Both the position numbers and the translations under genes were made by a program. Under the pieces are notes generated by a model. It saw only the letters and a program-made list of their open reading frames with translations, had not been told where the DNA came from and ran no database searches. A stretch of DNA of 64,000 nucleotides from Niallia taxi. GTDB lineage: Bacteria > Bacillota > Bacilli > Bacillales > Cytobacillaceae. Below, piece by piece: positions 18,426 to 26,172 of the stretch (within the stretch, counting starts at the first letter, position 1; each line of letters opens with the position of its first letter). The DNA is taken from contig NZ_CP102589.1 of the NCBI RefSeq assembly GCF_032818155.1, positions 2,838,001 through 2,902,000 of the forward strand, given 5' to 3'.

Positions 18426-18515
18426 ATTTCTTCATTTTTTGTTAATTTTCATGTTTATTTCTTTTTATTATAATCTAATTACAGGAAATCACCTATTAGA
18501 AAAGGAGGATTTACA

Positions 18516-19286
18516 ATGAAGACATTTAAACAGGATCCATGGAATGCAAGCTTATATGATGGAAAACATTCATTCGTATCAAATTTTGGGGAGGATCTTG
18601 TCAGCCTTCTATCCCCTAGTCCAGGAGAAAAAATTTTAGATCTTGGCTGCGGAACAGGTGATCTTGCAAGCAGCTTGGCAAAATACGATTGTGAGGTAAT
18701 TGGAATTGATAATTCACCAAATATGATTGCACTAGCACAAAAAAAATACCCACATATTCCGTTCTTTGTCGAGGATGCCACTGCTTTACCATATGACTCG
18801 CGATTTACTGCTGTCTTTTCTAATGCGGCACTTCATTGGATAAAATCTCCAAAACAAGCCTTAACTAGTATTTATAGCAGTTTGCAGCAAGGAGGACGTT
18901 TTGTCGCTGAATTTGGCGGCAAAGGTAATGTGCAAATAATTACAGATGCTATTATAGAGGAATTTGCAGAACAAGGAATCAGCTTTAACTGGGCAAATTT
19001 CCCCTGGTATTTTCCGAGCATCGCAGAGTATACACAACTTATGGAGGAAGCAGGATTTCGTGTCGTCTTTGCTCAGCATTTTGACAGACCCACTTCATTA
19101 GATGGGGAAAATGGGTTAAGCAATTGGATAGCAATGTTTGGGGATTCCTTCTTTAAAGGAATTTCAGAAAACAATAAAGAAATGATTATCCGAAATGTTT
19201 CTAATAAACTACATGCAGATGTATATAAAGATGGATCATGGCTTATTGAATATAAACGACTTCGCATTATTGGCATTAAGGAATAA
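18516..19286 (+). CDS. Class I SAM-dependent methyltransferase
   Basis: The 256-residue protein has the SAM-binding motif I ILDLGCGTGDLA near residue 40, motif II (EVIGIDNSPNMIALAQKK), and the post motifs (VFSNAALHWIKSPKQAL, GGRFVAEFGGKGN). This resembles the trans-aconitate/ubiE-type branch. It transfers a methyl group to a small molecule that the sequence does not reveal. ATG 18516 follows AAAGGAGG. It is divergent from a LysR gene that probably controls it and is followed by a terminator shared with the convergent SRPBCC gene. Confidence 0.88.
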   Translation: MKTFKQDPWNASLYDGKHSFVSNFGEDLVSLLSPSPGEKILDLGCGTGDLASSLAKYDCEVIGIDNSPNMIALAQKKYPHIPFFVEDATALPYDSRFTAVFSNAALHWIKSPKQALTSIYSSLQQGGRFVAEFGGKGNVQIITDAIIEEFAEQGISFNWANFPWYFPSIAEYTQLMEEAGFRVVFAQHFDRPTSLDGENGLSNWIAMFGDSFFKGISENNKEMIIRNVSNKLHADVYKDGSWLIEYKRLRIIGIKE

Positions 19287-19288
19287 GC

Positions 19289-19325
19289 AAAAACAGAATG
19301 CTAGTGTGATAGCATTCTGTTTTTT
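19289..19325. terminator. Bidirectional terminator between methyltransferase and SRPBCC genes
   Basis: AAACAGAATGCT and AGCATTCTGTTT form a perfect 12-pair stem with an eight-base loop, with A-run before and T-run after. It lies between convergent stops at 19286 and 19328. Confidence 0.85.
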
Positions 19326-19327
19326 GT

Positions 19328-19852
19328 TTACAGGCCGTTCCTAAGCAGTTCATCAAGCCTGCGGAATTGAGATTCTGTTCCTTGAACAAAGCCCATTTCC
19401 ACTACTTGCTGTATTGCATCCTCTGAAGCAAAAGCACTTATAAATTGTAATATTGTTTGCTGTCCGTCTGCCTTAAAAGAAGCGGTTATGTGCATTTCTG
19501 GCATTCCTGCTTGAGCATTGCCTAATTCATCTGCAAATGAATCTGTATAGACGATTTCTTCTGGCACAGTAATTTTCTTATAAACAGCAAAGCCCCATGA
19601 TTCCTGGCCAAAAAACTCCCCTTGATTTTCATCCATACAGCGCATGCAATAATGCCAAACACCGTCTGGTTTAAATTCAAAGCGAGCATTTGTTGTTTGC
19701 CAGCCTTCTGGTCCCCACCATGCTTCTAATAGCTTTGAGTCAGAAAACGCCTTAAAAACCGTATCCTGAGCTGCATCAAATCTTCTTTCAACTACAAGCT
19801 TATTGCCTTCTGTGTAATATATTAACTTATCAAAATACTGTTTTTCAGACAT
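19328..19852 (-). CDS. SRPBCC/AHSA1-domain protein
   Basis: This 174-residue protein starts with a typical SRPBCC opening (LVVERRFDAAQDTVFKAFSDSKLLEAWWGPEGW) and continues with GVWHYCMRC, the beta-rich middle, and VVEMGFVQGTESQFRRLDELL at the end, the usual pattern of activator-of-Hsp90-like environmental-stress proteins. It probably binds a hydrophobic ligand, and the exact role is unknown. ATG 19852 is preceded by GGAGGGATAG. It is the only gene in its unit and is not closely similar to the protein at 13240. Confidence 0.82.
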   Translation of the reverse strand: MSEKQYFDKLIYYTEGNKLVVERRFDAAQDTVFKAFSDSKLLEAWWGPEGWQTTNARFEFKPDGVWHYCMRCMDENQGEFFGQESWGFAVYKKITVPEEIVYTDSFADELGNAQAGMPEMHITASFKADGQQTILQFISAFASEDAIQQVVEMGFVQGTESQFRRLDELLRNGL

Positions 19853-20473
19853 GCTATCCCTCCAAAAAGTTTTGGTATTTTTTAGCGGTTCTCCTTTAGT
19901 CTAAACAAAAAAGAATATTTACTGTTACATTCTAGCAGTTCCCACAGAAATCCTCTTCATTCACACGGTAAATTAGGGAAAGGTCTATATATCTCCAGTA
20001 AAGCTCATGTGGAGGCACTGACGAGGATTCTAACCTGGTTTTCCACATACTTTAATGCCGCTGTAAACGGCAGCTACATCCTTTACCCCTTCTTGAAGCG
20101 ATCGATATCCCAGGATTTCCACAAGCTGAACCTTTGCCCCTGACTGTATAGGCAAGGATTCAATGGATAACTAATTTAAAACAATAAGGATATATAAATA
20201 AGTTTTTTTCGTTTATATAGTCGAATCACTATACCTTTGACCTTTTTTCTTTCTCTTGCCGAACCTTAGTTTTTTTCATTGTAATAAAAGGATTACAGCA
20301 GCATTTATTCCTTAATTCTTTTGACAGAACATGCTTGCAAATCAGTTTTCTTTAAAGGAAAGCAGCCTACAAACAAGCTTATGTCTTAAAAATATGCGTT
20401 TGCACTGATTAATTAGCGGATGCAGCTTGGTCGTGTTTTTATATACTGTACTATACGCAAGGGGGTGAGGGAG
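19853..20473. other. Gene-poor region with a decayed coding fragment
   Basis: No intact gene is present. On the minus strand, 20030 to about 20170 holds an open stretch without start whose C-terminus reads AKVQLVEILGYRSLQEG, then VKDVAAVYSGIKVCGKPG and a stop. It has protein-like composition, so it is probably the tail of a lost gene of unrecognised family. The remainder is AT-rich. No convincing promoter for the downstream cassette was identified. TTGGTC-16-TACTAT at 20427-20454 would start transcription too close to the ribosome site. Confidence 0.5.
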
Positions 20474-20854
20474 TTGGCAGGAAAATTCAATATAAAAGAT
20501 CAATTCGATTTTAAGTTTAATGTAAATGGGAAAGAGGTTTCAAATGAAGAAAGAGCAGCCTATGTAGATCAATTTATGAGCAAGATGACAAATGAAATGG
20601 GCGGCTTAGCAAAAAAGCTTACTAGCAAAGTCTCTGATACTGTTGCGACCAAAAGTGTGGATGCGATAAAGGAAAAAGCAGTAAATACACTTAATATCAA
20701 TTCACTAAAGGATTTGCTGAACGAGGATAACCTCGGTAAGCTGAAAGAAAAGCTACCTGTCATTGATGCTTCTAATGAGGATGGAAATCTTAAAGTAAAT
20801 CTAAATGGCAAATCACTTTTCTCATTAGACCTTTCCAATTTTATAAAGAAATAA
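20474..20854 (+). CDS. Cassette gene 1: uncharacterised 126-residue protein
   Basis: The start is taken as TTG at 20474, five bases after a near-perfect ribosome site (AAGGGGGTGA). An ATG at 20420 is in frame but has no site. The protein is soluble with no signal peptide. Beta-like ends (FDFKFNVNGKEV; LKVNLNGKSLFSLDLSNF) flank a lysine-rich helical middle (LAKKLTSKVSDTVATKSVDAIKEKA). No family is recognised. It is 36 bases from the next gene and clearly in one unit with it. Its codon use is the AT-rich norm (AAT 13, AAC 2). A helper, chaperone or anchoring part for the product of gene 2 is an inference only. Confidence 0.7.
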   Translation: MAGKFNIKDQFDFKFNVNGKEVSNEERAAYVDQFMSKMTNEMGGLAKKLTSKVSDTVATKSVDAIKEKAVNTLNINSLKDLLNEDNLGKLKEKLPVIDASNEDGNLKVNLNGKSLFSLDLSNFIKK

Positions 20855-20890
20855 ACGAAAGAAATTATGCTTGAAAGGAGGTGAAATCAT

Positions 20891-21160
20891 ATGTTGTCTG
20901 GATGCACATCTGATTCTCACAAAAAGAGCCGTTCTGGCTCTGGTAACGGTACAGAACTTCGTGCATTTACAAACGCTACTCAAGGAAACGGTAACCTAGC
21001 TAACCAATTTTCTGCTGCTGGTGCTGCTGGAGGAGCTGCTGTAGGTGTAAACTTATTGAACTTCTTTATTGGTGGAATTCTTGTAAATGCAAACAGCGCT
21101 GGTGATGCTACTGCTGTTTCTTTCAACGAGAATAACCCTGAACAAGTGAACGAAGCTTAA
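20891..21160 (+). CDS. Cassette gene 2: Gly/Ala/Asn-rich 89-residue protein, highly expressed codon use
   Basis: ATG 20891 follows a perfect AAAGGAGGTGA site. A polar Ser/Gly/Lys-rich head (residues 1-25, one Cys at 5) is followed by an Asn/Gln/Gly middle, a small-residue hydrophobic stretch (residues 41-66, SAAGAAGGAAVGV then LLNFFIGGILV), and an acidic Asn-rich tail. The head is not a signal peptide. Codon choice is extreme: 11 AAC to 2 AAT for Asn, 12 GCT to 2 GCA for Ala, and only CGT for Arg. In AT-rich bacilli this marks a very abundant product. A self-assembling or spore-surface structural protein fits, but no family is recognised. Confidence 0.8.
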   Translation: MLSGCTSDSHKKSRSGSGNGTELRAFTNATQGNGNLANQFSAAGAAGGAAVGVNLLNFFIGGILVNANSAGDATAVSFNENNPEQVNEA

Positions 21161-21183
21161 TTTCACTATCAATAAATAATGTT

Positions 21184-21234
21184 ATGGGCAGCATTTCTAA
21201 AATTGATTCGTCAATTATGGGAATGACTGCCCAT
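21184..21234 (+). other. Nested hairpin between cassette genes 2 and 3
   Basis: ATGGGCAG (21184-21191) pairs perfectly with CTGCCCAT (21227-21234). Inside, AATTGA-TTCG-TCAATT forms a second perfect hairpin, and CATT/AATG adds pairs between them. There is no T-run, so it is not a standard terminator. It may stabilise the gene 2 message or cut back expression of gene 3. Confidence 0.6.
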
Positions 21235-21274
21235 CTTAACTTATATATATTACATATACGAGAGGAGTGGGAAC

Positions 21275-21619
21275 ATGACAGAAAAGAATATCGGTTTAAC
21301 AAAGGAAAAGCTAAAGGAATTAGGTGTGCCTGATGAGCTTGTTGACAAAATACTTGAATCAGGTGCTCCCTCTGTCAATACACATGCTGAAGGTGGCAAT
21401 GGAGGCAGTGCAGTTAGTTTAACATATGTAGACAATTATTCTAGTCTTGTGCTCGTATATACCTTCCTTCTTCATACAATCCAGAGCAGTAGCAACAAAG
21501 ATCGAGAAACAAAGCAGCTTAATAAATCCCTGCTTACAACCTTAGAAACTGCAATGAAGGATCAGCAGGAATACAGAAAAGCCTTCCTTCAAGCAATTAA
21601 CGTTCTTAATAACAAGTAA
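21275..21619 (+). CDS. Cassette gene 3: uncharacterised 114-residue helical protein
   Basis: ATG 21275 follows GAGAGGAG. The N-terminal 30 residues resemble a small helical domain (TKEKLKELGVPDELVDKILES). A Gly/Asn/Ala linker (HAEGGNGGSAVSLTYVDNYS) and an amphipathic-to-hydrophobic helix (SLVLVYTFLLHTIQ) come next, then a charged coiled-coil-like tail (ETKQLNKSLLTTLETAMKDQQEYRKAF). No known family. Codon use is ordinary (AAT 6, AAC 3), unlike gene 2. Shared strand, spacing and terminator put it in the same unit as genes 1 and 2. Confidence 0.72.
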   Translation: MTEKNIGLTKEKLKELGVPDELVDKILESGAPSVNTHAEGGNGGSAVSLTYVDNYSSLVLVYTFLLHTIQSSSNKDRETKQLNKSLLTTLETAMKDQQEYRKAFLQAINVLNNK

Positions 21620-21630
21620 TTTTGTACAAA

Positions 21631-21666
21631 AAACAGGCCAACATCGTTAATGATGTTGGCCTGTTT
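21631..21666. terminator. Perfect 15-bp bidirectional terminator between cassette and ymcA
   Basis: AAACAGGCCAACATC and GATGTTGGCCTGTTT pair over 15 bases around a six-base loop. It lies 12 bases past the stop of cassette gene 3 and 10 bases past the convergent ymcA stop. Confidence 0.88.
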
Positions 21667-21675
21667 ATATGTAAA

Positions 21676-22071
21676 TCAGTGAAGCTTATTCTGTTTCTGA
21701 TCTGGCGTTTTATCTTCATTAAATGCATCAACAACATTGTTTGCAATTGTTTTTGTAACCATTTGCAGCATGTCATTGACGATTTTTTGCGACTCTTTGA
21801 AATCGGCCACGATCGGTAGCTCATCAATTTCTGCTTGAAGTGCATCAATCTTCGCTTCCGTATCCTTCAGCGCGGAGATTTTCCCATAATGCTGCAGGTT
21901 TACTGCTTGCTTTTGCAGTTTTTTAATCTGAGCGATACGGTCATTCACCTTGCTGTTTTGGTTGATTTGTTTTTCCGCTCTAATATAGAAATCAACCTCT
22001 TCTGTCTGTTGAATCATATGAGCAAGCTCTTCTGTCCGCTTTAATATTTCTTCTTTTGTATATTTAACCAT
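21676..22071 (-). CDS. ymcA: YmcA/RicA, RNA-processing and competence/biofilm regulator
   Basis: The 131-residue all-helical protein starts right after miaB, its stop and start bases touching, as in B. subtilis. The sequence (FYIRAEKQINQNSKVNDRIAQIKKLQKQAVNLQHY) matches YmcA of the YmcA-YlbF-YaaT complex, which works with RNase Y in mRNA processing and affects sporulation, competence and biofilm. The helical YlbF/YmcA domain fills nearly the whole length. In B. subtilis cotE follows ymcA. Here an unrelated cassette faces it. Confidence 0.9.
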   Translation of the reverse strand: MVKYTKEEILKRTEELAHMIQQTEEVDFYIRAEKQINQNSKVNDRIAQIKKLQKQAVNLQHYGKISALKDTEAKIDALQAEIDELPIVADFKESQKIVNDMLQMVTKTIANNVVDAFNEDKTPDQKQNKLH

Positions 22072-23615
22072 TAATTTACCTCAACAGCCTCGATGACTTC
22101 AATCATTTCACCGTTTAATGACCAAGTTTTTGCATCTGTAATTTTAACTTTAACAAGCTTACCGATTGCTGATTTAGGTCCTACAAAATTGACAAGCTTG
22201 TTTTTGCGCGTATAGCCTGCAAGTACATGGGAGTGCTTTTTGCTTTCGCCTTCTACAAGCACTTCGACAACTTGGTCTTTATAGCTTGTCATTGATTCAG
22301 CAGATTTAGCATTCACCAATGCATTTAAGCGCTGTAAACGTTCCTTTTTGACTTCTAACGGCACATTATCCTTCATTTTCGCTGCAGGTGTTCCTTCACG
22401 CGGTGAGTAAATGAACGTATAGGCTGCTTCAAAACCAACTTCCTCATATAAAGAAAGTGTTTCTTGGAACTGCTCTTCTGTTTCATTCGGATAACCAACA
22501 ATAATATCTGTTGTCAAAGTCAAATTCGGGATTGCTGCTTTCATTTTGCGGACTAGCTCTAAGTATTGCTCTCTTGTGTATTTCCTTGCCATAATTTTCA
22601 GCACATCAGTTGATCCTGATTGGACCGGTAAATGAATATGCTCGACCATATTTCCGCCTTGAGCCAATACTTCAATCAGATGGTCATCAAAATCACGGGG
22701 ATGGCTCGTCGTAAAGCGAACTCTCGGAATATCAATTTTGCTGATTTCATTCATTAAGTCACCTAAACGATAGTTAATGTCAGTAAAGTCTTTTCCGTAC
22801 GCATTAACGTTTTGGCCAAGCAGGGTGATTTCCTTATAACCTTGTGCTGCTAACTGGCGAACCTCCTGGATGATATCCTCTGGGCGTCTGCTTCTTTCCT
22901 TGCCTCGTGTAAATGGCACGATACAGTACGTACAGAATTTGTCACAGCCATACATGATATTAACCCATGCTTTGATTTTTCCGTTTCGCACCTTCGGAAG
23001 GTTTTCAATGACATCCCCTTCCTTCGACCAAACTTCCAATACCATTTCCTTCGACATATATGCTTCGTGAAGAATATTTGGTAAGCGATGGATATTATGT
23101 GTTCCGAAAATAATGTCAACTTGCGTATATGTTTTTAATATTTTGTTAACAACAGATTCTTCTTGGGACATACATCCACATACACCAAGCAGAAGATCCG
23201 GTCTTTCTGTTTTCAAAGACTTCAGATGACCTAATTCACCGAACACTTTATTCTCTGCGTTTTCTCGAATCGCACAAGTATTCAATAGAATAACATTCGC
23301 ATCATCAACCGTATTTGTCGGCTCATAGCCTAAGCTCATGAATATTCCTGCCATTACTTCCGTATCATGCTCGTTCATCTGGCAGCCGAATGTACGGATA
23401 TAAAACTTGCGTCCCTCTCCCATACCGCGGAATTCTTCAGGAATCGTGAAGTCATTCTCATAACGAATTTCTTCTTTCCCTCTGCGCTTCGCATCCCTTA
23501 AGGATGGTGGTGTATAGACTGTTTCAAAATATTTGCTGTAATCCTTTTCGGATTTTTTGTCCGTTGAATTAGCAGTTACTACTTTTTGAGTTTCTAAACG
23601 CTGTTTTTCGTTCAT
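22071..23615 (-). CDS. miaB: tRNA-2-methylthio-N6-isopentenyladenosine synthase MiaB
   Basis: The 514-residue radical-SAM enzyme adds a methylthio group to i6A37 of tRNA. It has an N-terminal UPF0004 domain with its cluster-binding cysteines ([27 protein letters not shown]), the radical-SAM CxxxCxxC motif in [10 protein letters not shown], and a C-terminal TRAM domain ([20 protein letters not shown]). About 70 extra residues precede the first domain, as in B. subtilis. Its stop overlaps the ymcA start, so the two are translationally linked. Confidence 0.95.
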   Translation of the reverse strand: MNEKQRLETQKVVTANSTDKKSEKDYSKYFETVYTPPSLRDAKRRGKEEIRYENDFTIPEEFRGMGEGRKFYIRTFGCQMNEHDTEVMAGIFMSLGYEPTNTVDDANVILLNTCAIRENAENKVFGELGHLKSLKTERPDLLLGVCGCMSQEESVVNKILKTYTQVDIIFGTHNIHRLPNILHEAYMSKEMVLEVWSKEGDVIENLPKVRNGKIKAWVNIMYGCDKFCTYCIVPFTRGKERSRRPEDIIQEVRQLAAQGYKEITLLGQNVNAYGKDFTDINYRLGDLMNEISKIDIPRVRFTTSHPRDFDDHLIEVLAQGGNMVEHIHLPVQSGSTDVLKIMARKYTREQYLELVRKMKAAIPNLTLTTDIIVGYPNETEEQFQETLSLYEEVGFEAAYTFIYSPREGTPAAKMKDNVPLEVKKERLQRLNALVNAKSAESMTSYKDQVVEVLVEGESKKHSHVLAGYTRKNKLVNFVGPKSAIGKLVKVKITDAKTWSLNGEMIEVIEAVEVN

Positions 23616-23793
23616 TTAACATACTCCTCTCTTATCGATGAGATGCTATCATCCATAAGCTTTTGTTAAAAAATTTCCAAATTGCGCATTCATATGCTAG
23701 TTTTGACAAGTTTACATTATATTAGTATAAGCCTTTCAAGCTATGAACACAACCGGAAGGTATTAAGAGTATGTCATAAACAGAAAATGCCGC

Positions 23794-24729
23794 TTACTTG
23801 CGTGGATAACGTTTTTTCATATTTTGAAACAAAAATTTTTCTGCTTGACTGCTAGTGTAATATTTTAGCAGCTCGTTAATTAGATTCTCATAGCCATAAA
23901 TAGAATCCAATCCTAAAACAAATGAATCTATTCCATCAAAATCAGAACCGAAGCCAATATGATCCTCTCCGCCTAATGAGCATATATAGTCCACATGTCT
24001 AATAACATCCGTAATCGTCACAGTGCTTTTTCCACTTAAAAACTGCGGCACAAATGTAATACCTATCGTACTATCCAGTTCAATTAATGCCTTTAGTTGG
24101 TCATCACGCAAGTTTCGTGGATGCGGACAAAGTGTAAATACATTTGAATGAGACGCATATGGATAGTCAGCTGTTTCGATTGTATCCCAAAAGCCTCTTT
24201 CAGAAAGATGGGATACATCGCACCAAACATGCTGTCTATTAAGCTCCTTCACTACTTCCTTACCGAAGACAGTCAGTCCAGCTCCCCTCGGCTCCATTGC
24301 TCCATCTGCAACAGCATTAGCATGGTTCCAGGTAAGCCCTACAGATGTTACCCCAAGGCGGAGCAGGTTTTTGAGCTTAACAATATCCTGCCCAATTGCC
24401 TCACAGCCTTCTAATGTTAACAAAACACCAATTTCCTCATACCTAAGTGATTCTATGTCCTGTTGACTTTGAATTAATTTTAAATGTGGATAAGGTTTTA
24501 AAATATGCTCATAAAATATTTCCACCATCCTAATTGCTGCATCAAATCGCATATCAGGATGAACAGACTCCGGAATATAAATGGCAAAGCATTGAACTTT
24601 TGCTCCACTGCTACGAAGACCGTTATACGTGACCTGTAGCTTCTGACTATCTTGAAAGCGAATTTTACTGTCTAGAAACATTTTATATAACACATCACAA
24701 TGTCCATCAAAAAATTGCAGTGCCCTCAT
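23794..24729 (-). CDS. Membrane (renal) dipeptidase family protein, M19
   Basis: The 311-residue protein has the M19 zinc-binding pattern: His10 and Asp12 in FDGHCDVLYKM, the bridging Glu in LLTLEGCEAIG, His in WCDVSHLSERGFWD, and SHSN plus HIGFGSDFDG later. M19 enzymes cut dipeptides, including D-amino-acid ones, and some link to spore or wall peptide recycling. No signal peptide is seen, so it acts in the cytosol. It lies between spoVS and miaB. A terminator-like structure separates it from spoVS, so read-through may be regulated. ATG 24729. Confidence 0.88.
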   Translation of the reverse strand: MRALQFFDGHCDVLYKMFLDSKIRFQDSQKLQVTYNGLRSSGAKVQCFAIYIPESVHPDMRFDAAIRMVEIFYEHILKPYPHLKLIQSQQDIESLRYEEIGVLLTLEGCEAIGQDIVKLKNLLRLGVTSVGLTWNHANAVADGAMEPRGAGLTVFGKEVVKELNRQHVWCDVSHLSERGFWDTIETADYPYASHSNVFTLCPHPRNLRDDQLKALIELDSTIGITFVPQFLSGKSTVTITDVIRHVDYICSLGGEDHIGFGSDFDGIDSFVLGLDSIYGYENLINELLKYYTSSQAEKFLFQNMKKRYPRK

Positions 24730-24790
24730 CTCCCCATTTTTAAATCTACTTTATTATATACTTCCACAATCATTACATGCTTATTTTCAA

Positions 24791-24822
24791 AAAAAGAACC
24801 TGTATGGCTTAGCATACAGGTT
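24791..24822 (-). terminator. Terminator after spoVS
   Basis: AACCTGTATG and CATACAGGTT pair perfectly over ten bases with loop CTAAGC on the minus strand, followed by a T-run. The loop region is complementary to the neighbouring hairpin at 24827. Confidence 0.8.
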
Positions 24823-24826
24823 CACC

Positions 24827-24869
24827 CCCTTTATTACCTGCATTAACATGCTAAGCAGATAATAAAGGG
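24827..24869 (-). other. Second hairpin upstream of the spoVS terminator
   Basis: CCCTTTATTA/TAATAAAGGG plus CTGC/GCAG form a 14-pair stem with a single facing mismatch. Its loop carries GCTTAGCAT, a perfect nine-base complement of ATGCTAAGC in the terminator hairpin, so an alternative fold joining the two is possible. Confidence 0.55.
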
Positions 24870-24905
24870 ATAGGTTTTTTTCATATTGTGTTTTTATTGC
24901 CCTTT

Positions 24906-25166
24906 TTATCTAGGCTCCACAATGAGCTTGATCGCTGTTCGTTCCTCACCGTCGATAACAATATCAGTGAAGGCCGGGATACAAATTAAATCCACTCCGC
25001 TAGGTGCTACAAACCCTCTTGCGATAGCAACTGCTTTAACAGCTTGATTCAATGCACCTGCTCCAATAGCCTGGATTTCTGCTCCGCCTCTTTCTCGCAG
25101 AACCCCAGCAAGCGCACCAGCTACAGAATTGGGACTAGACTTTGCTGAAACCTTTAATATCTCCAT
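24906..25166 (-). CDS. spoVS: Stage V sporulation protein S (Alba-like)
   Basis: The 86-residue protein is nearly invariant across spore formers. It starts with MEILKVSAKSSPNSVAGALAG and contains GAGALNQAVKAVAIARGF and a C-terminal strand ending in KLIVEPR. It has an Alba-like nucleic-acid-binding fold and affects septation and coat/cortex steps in sporulation. The start at 25166 follows AAGGAGGAG; a longer frame from 25238 is not used in the family. A possible sigma-H-type promoter lies about 90 bases upstream. Confidence 0.95.
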   Translation of the reverse strand: MEILKVSAKSSPNSVAGALAGVLRERGGAEIQAIGAGALNQAVKAVAIARGFVAPSGVDLICIPAFTDIVIDGEERTAIKLIVEPR

Positions 25167-25252
25167 TTCTAGCTCCTCCTTGTTTAACCCCCCCGCATGT
25201 TCAGCAGTAAATTTAGAACACATCAGGATATATATCATTCCATTGCTACTAT

Positions 25253-25277
25253 ATTCTGCTTTTAAATCACTTATTCC
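25253..25277 (-). promoter_or_regulatory. Possible sigma-H promoter of spoVS
   Basis: The minus strand reads GGAATAA, then 14 bases, then GAAT, close to the sigma-H pattern (AGGAWWW with GAAT at -10). spoVS is sigma-H dependent in B. subtilis. Match quality is modest. Confidence 0.35.
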
Positions 25278-25330
25278 AGCTTGGACAAAAATTTAGGAAA
25301 AATAATCCTAGAAGAGCTAATCTTTTTGAT

Positions 25331-25367
25331 AAAAATAAAGAACCCGAAACTTAAAAAAGTTTCGGGT
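25331..25367 (-). terminator. Terminator after ymdB
   Basis: ACCCGAAACTT and AAGTTTCGGGT form a perfect 11-pair stem with a four-base loop, followed on the minus strand by TCTTTATTTTT. Confidence 0.75.
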
Positions 25368-25374
25368 ACGTGTC

Positions 25375-26172
25375 TTATGAGAAAAACGGATGATCATCAT
25401 TAATAAGTATCCGGTTGATCTTTTTGGCTTTACCTGTTTTTTTATCTACCTCAATTAGACATGCACTCAATGTCGCTCTGCCTGTTTTCGGCGGTTCAAA
25501 CCTTGTCGGCAGATTTGTCAGAAATCTGTTAATGACAGCAGATCTCTCCATCCCTAATATGCCGTCATATGGGCCTGTCATGCCGACATCTGCCATAAAT
25601 GCCGTCCCTTGTGGAAGTATGCGATTATCCGCTGTTTGAACATGTGTATGTGTGCCAATTACGGCAGTAACCCTGCCATCTAAGTACCAGCCCATTGCCT
25701 GCTTTTCACTCGTTGCCTCTCCATGGAAATCAACAAAGATAATATCAGTGCGTTTTTTCGCTTCAGCAATCAGTTCATCTGCTTTTACAAATGGATCATC
25801 ACTTGGATTCATAAAGGTTCTTCCTTGCAGATTAATGACAGCTACCTCCACATCGTTGATTTTAACAAAAACCATTCCTTTTCCAGGATTGTTCTCAGAA
25901 AAATTCGCAGGTCTTACCAAGTATTTTGCATTATCGATAAATTCAAATATCTCCCGATTATCCCAAGTGTGGTTTCCTAAAGTCACTGCTTGGGCTCCCA
26001 CTTCTAAAAACCCACGGTAAATTTTTTCTGTGATTCCCTTGCCGCCAGCAGCATTTTCACCATTAATAATCGTCAATTGAGGGCGATATTTTTCTTTCAG
26101 CTTCGGCACATACTCTTTAATCATGTCCCTGCCCATTGAACCTACTACATCGCCTATAAATAAAATATGCAT
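25375..26172 (-). CDS. ymdB: YmdB 2',3'-cyclic nucleotide phosphodiesterase
   Basis: The 265-residue metallophosphoesterase has the family blocks: FIGDVVGSMGRD, IINGENAAGGKGIT, LGNHTWDN, VDFHGEATSEKQAMG, GTHTHVQTAD. YmdB hydrolyses 2',3'-cAMP-type nucleotides and acts in the switch between motility, biofilm and nanotube-like states in B. subtilis. It lies behind rny, as in other bacilli, so RNA turnover and disposal of cyclic RNA ends are neighbours. ATG 26172 has AAAGGA ahead. A terminator follows. Confidence 0.93.
   Translation of the reverse strand: MHILFIGDVVGSMGRDMIKEYVPKLKEKYRPQLTIINGENAAGGKGITEKIYRGFLEVGAQAVTLGNHTWDNREIFEFIDNAKYLVRPANFSENNPGKGMVFVKINDVEVAVINLQGRTFMNPSDDPFVKADELIAEAKKRTDIIFVDFHGEATSEKQAMGWYLDGRVTAVIGTHTHVQTADNRILPQGTAFMADVGMTGPYDGILGMERSAVINRFLTNLPTRFEPPKTGRATLSACLIEVDKKTGKAKKINRILINDDHPFFS

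Noticed and set aside
20427..20454. TTGGTC-16-TACTAT as promoter of the cassette
   Set aside because: The start of transcription would fall at the ribosome site itself, leaving no leader; the -35 is also poor.
20891..20910. LSGC near the N-terminus of cassette gene 2 looks like a lipobox
   Set aside because: No positively charged and hydrophobic signal segment precedes it; the Cys is at residue 5, so lipoprotein export is not supported.
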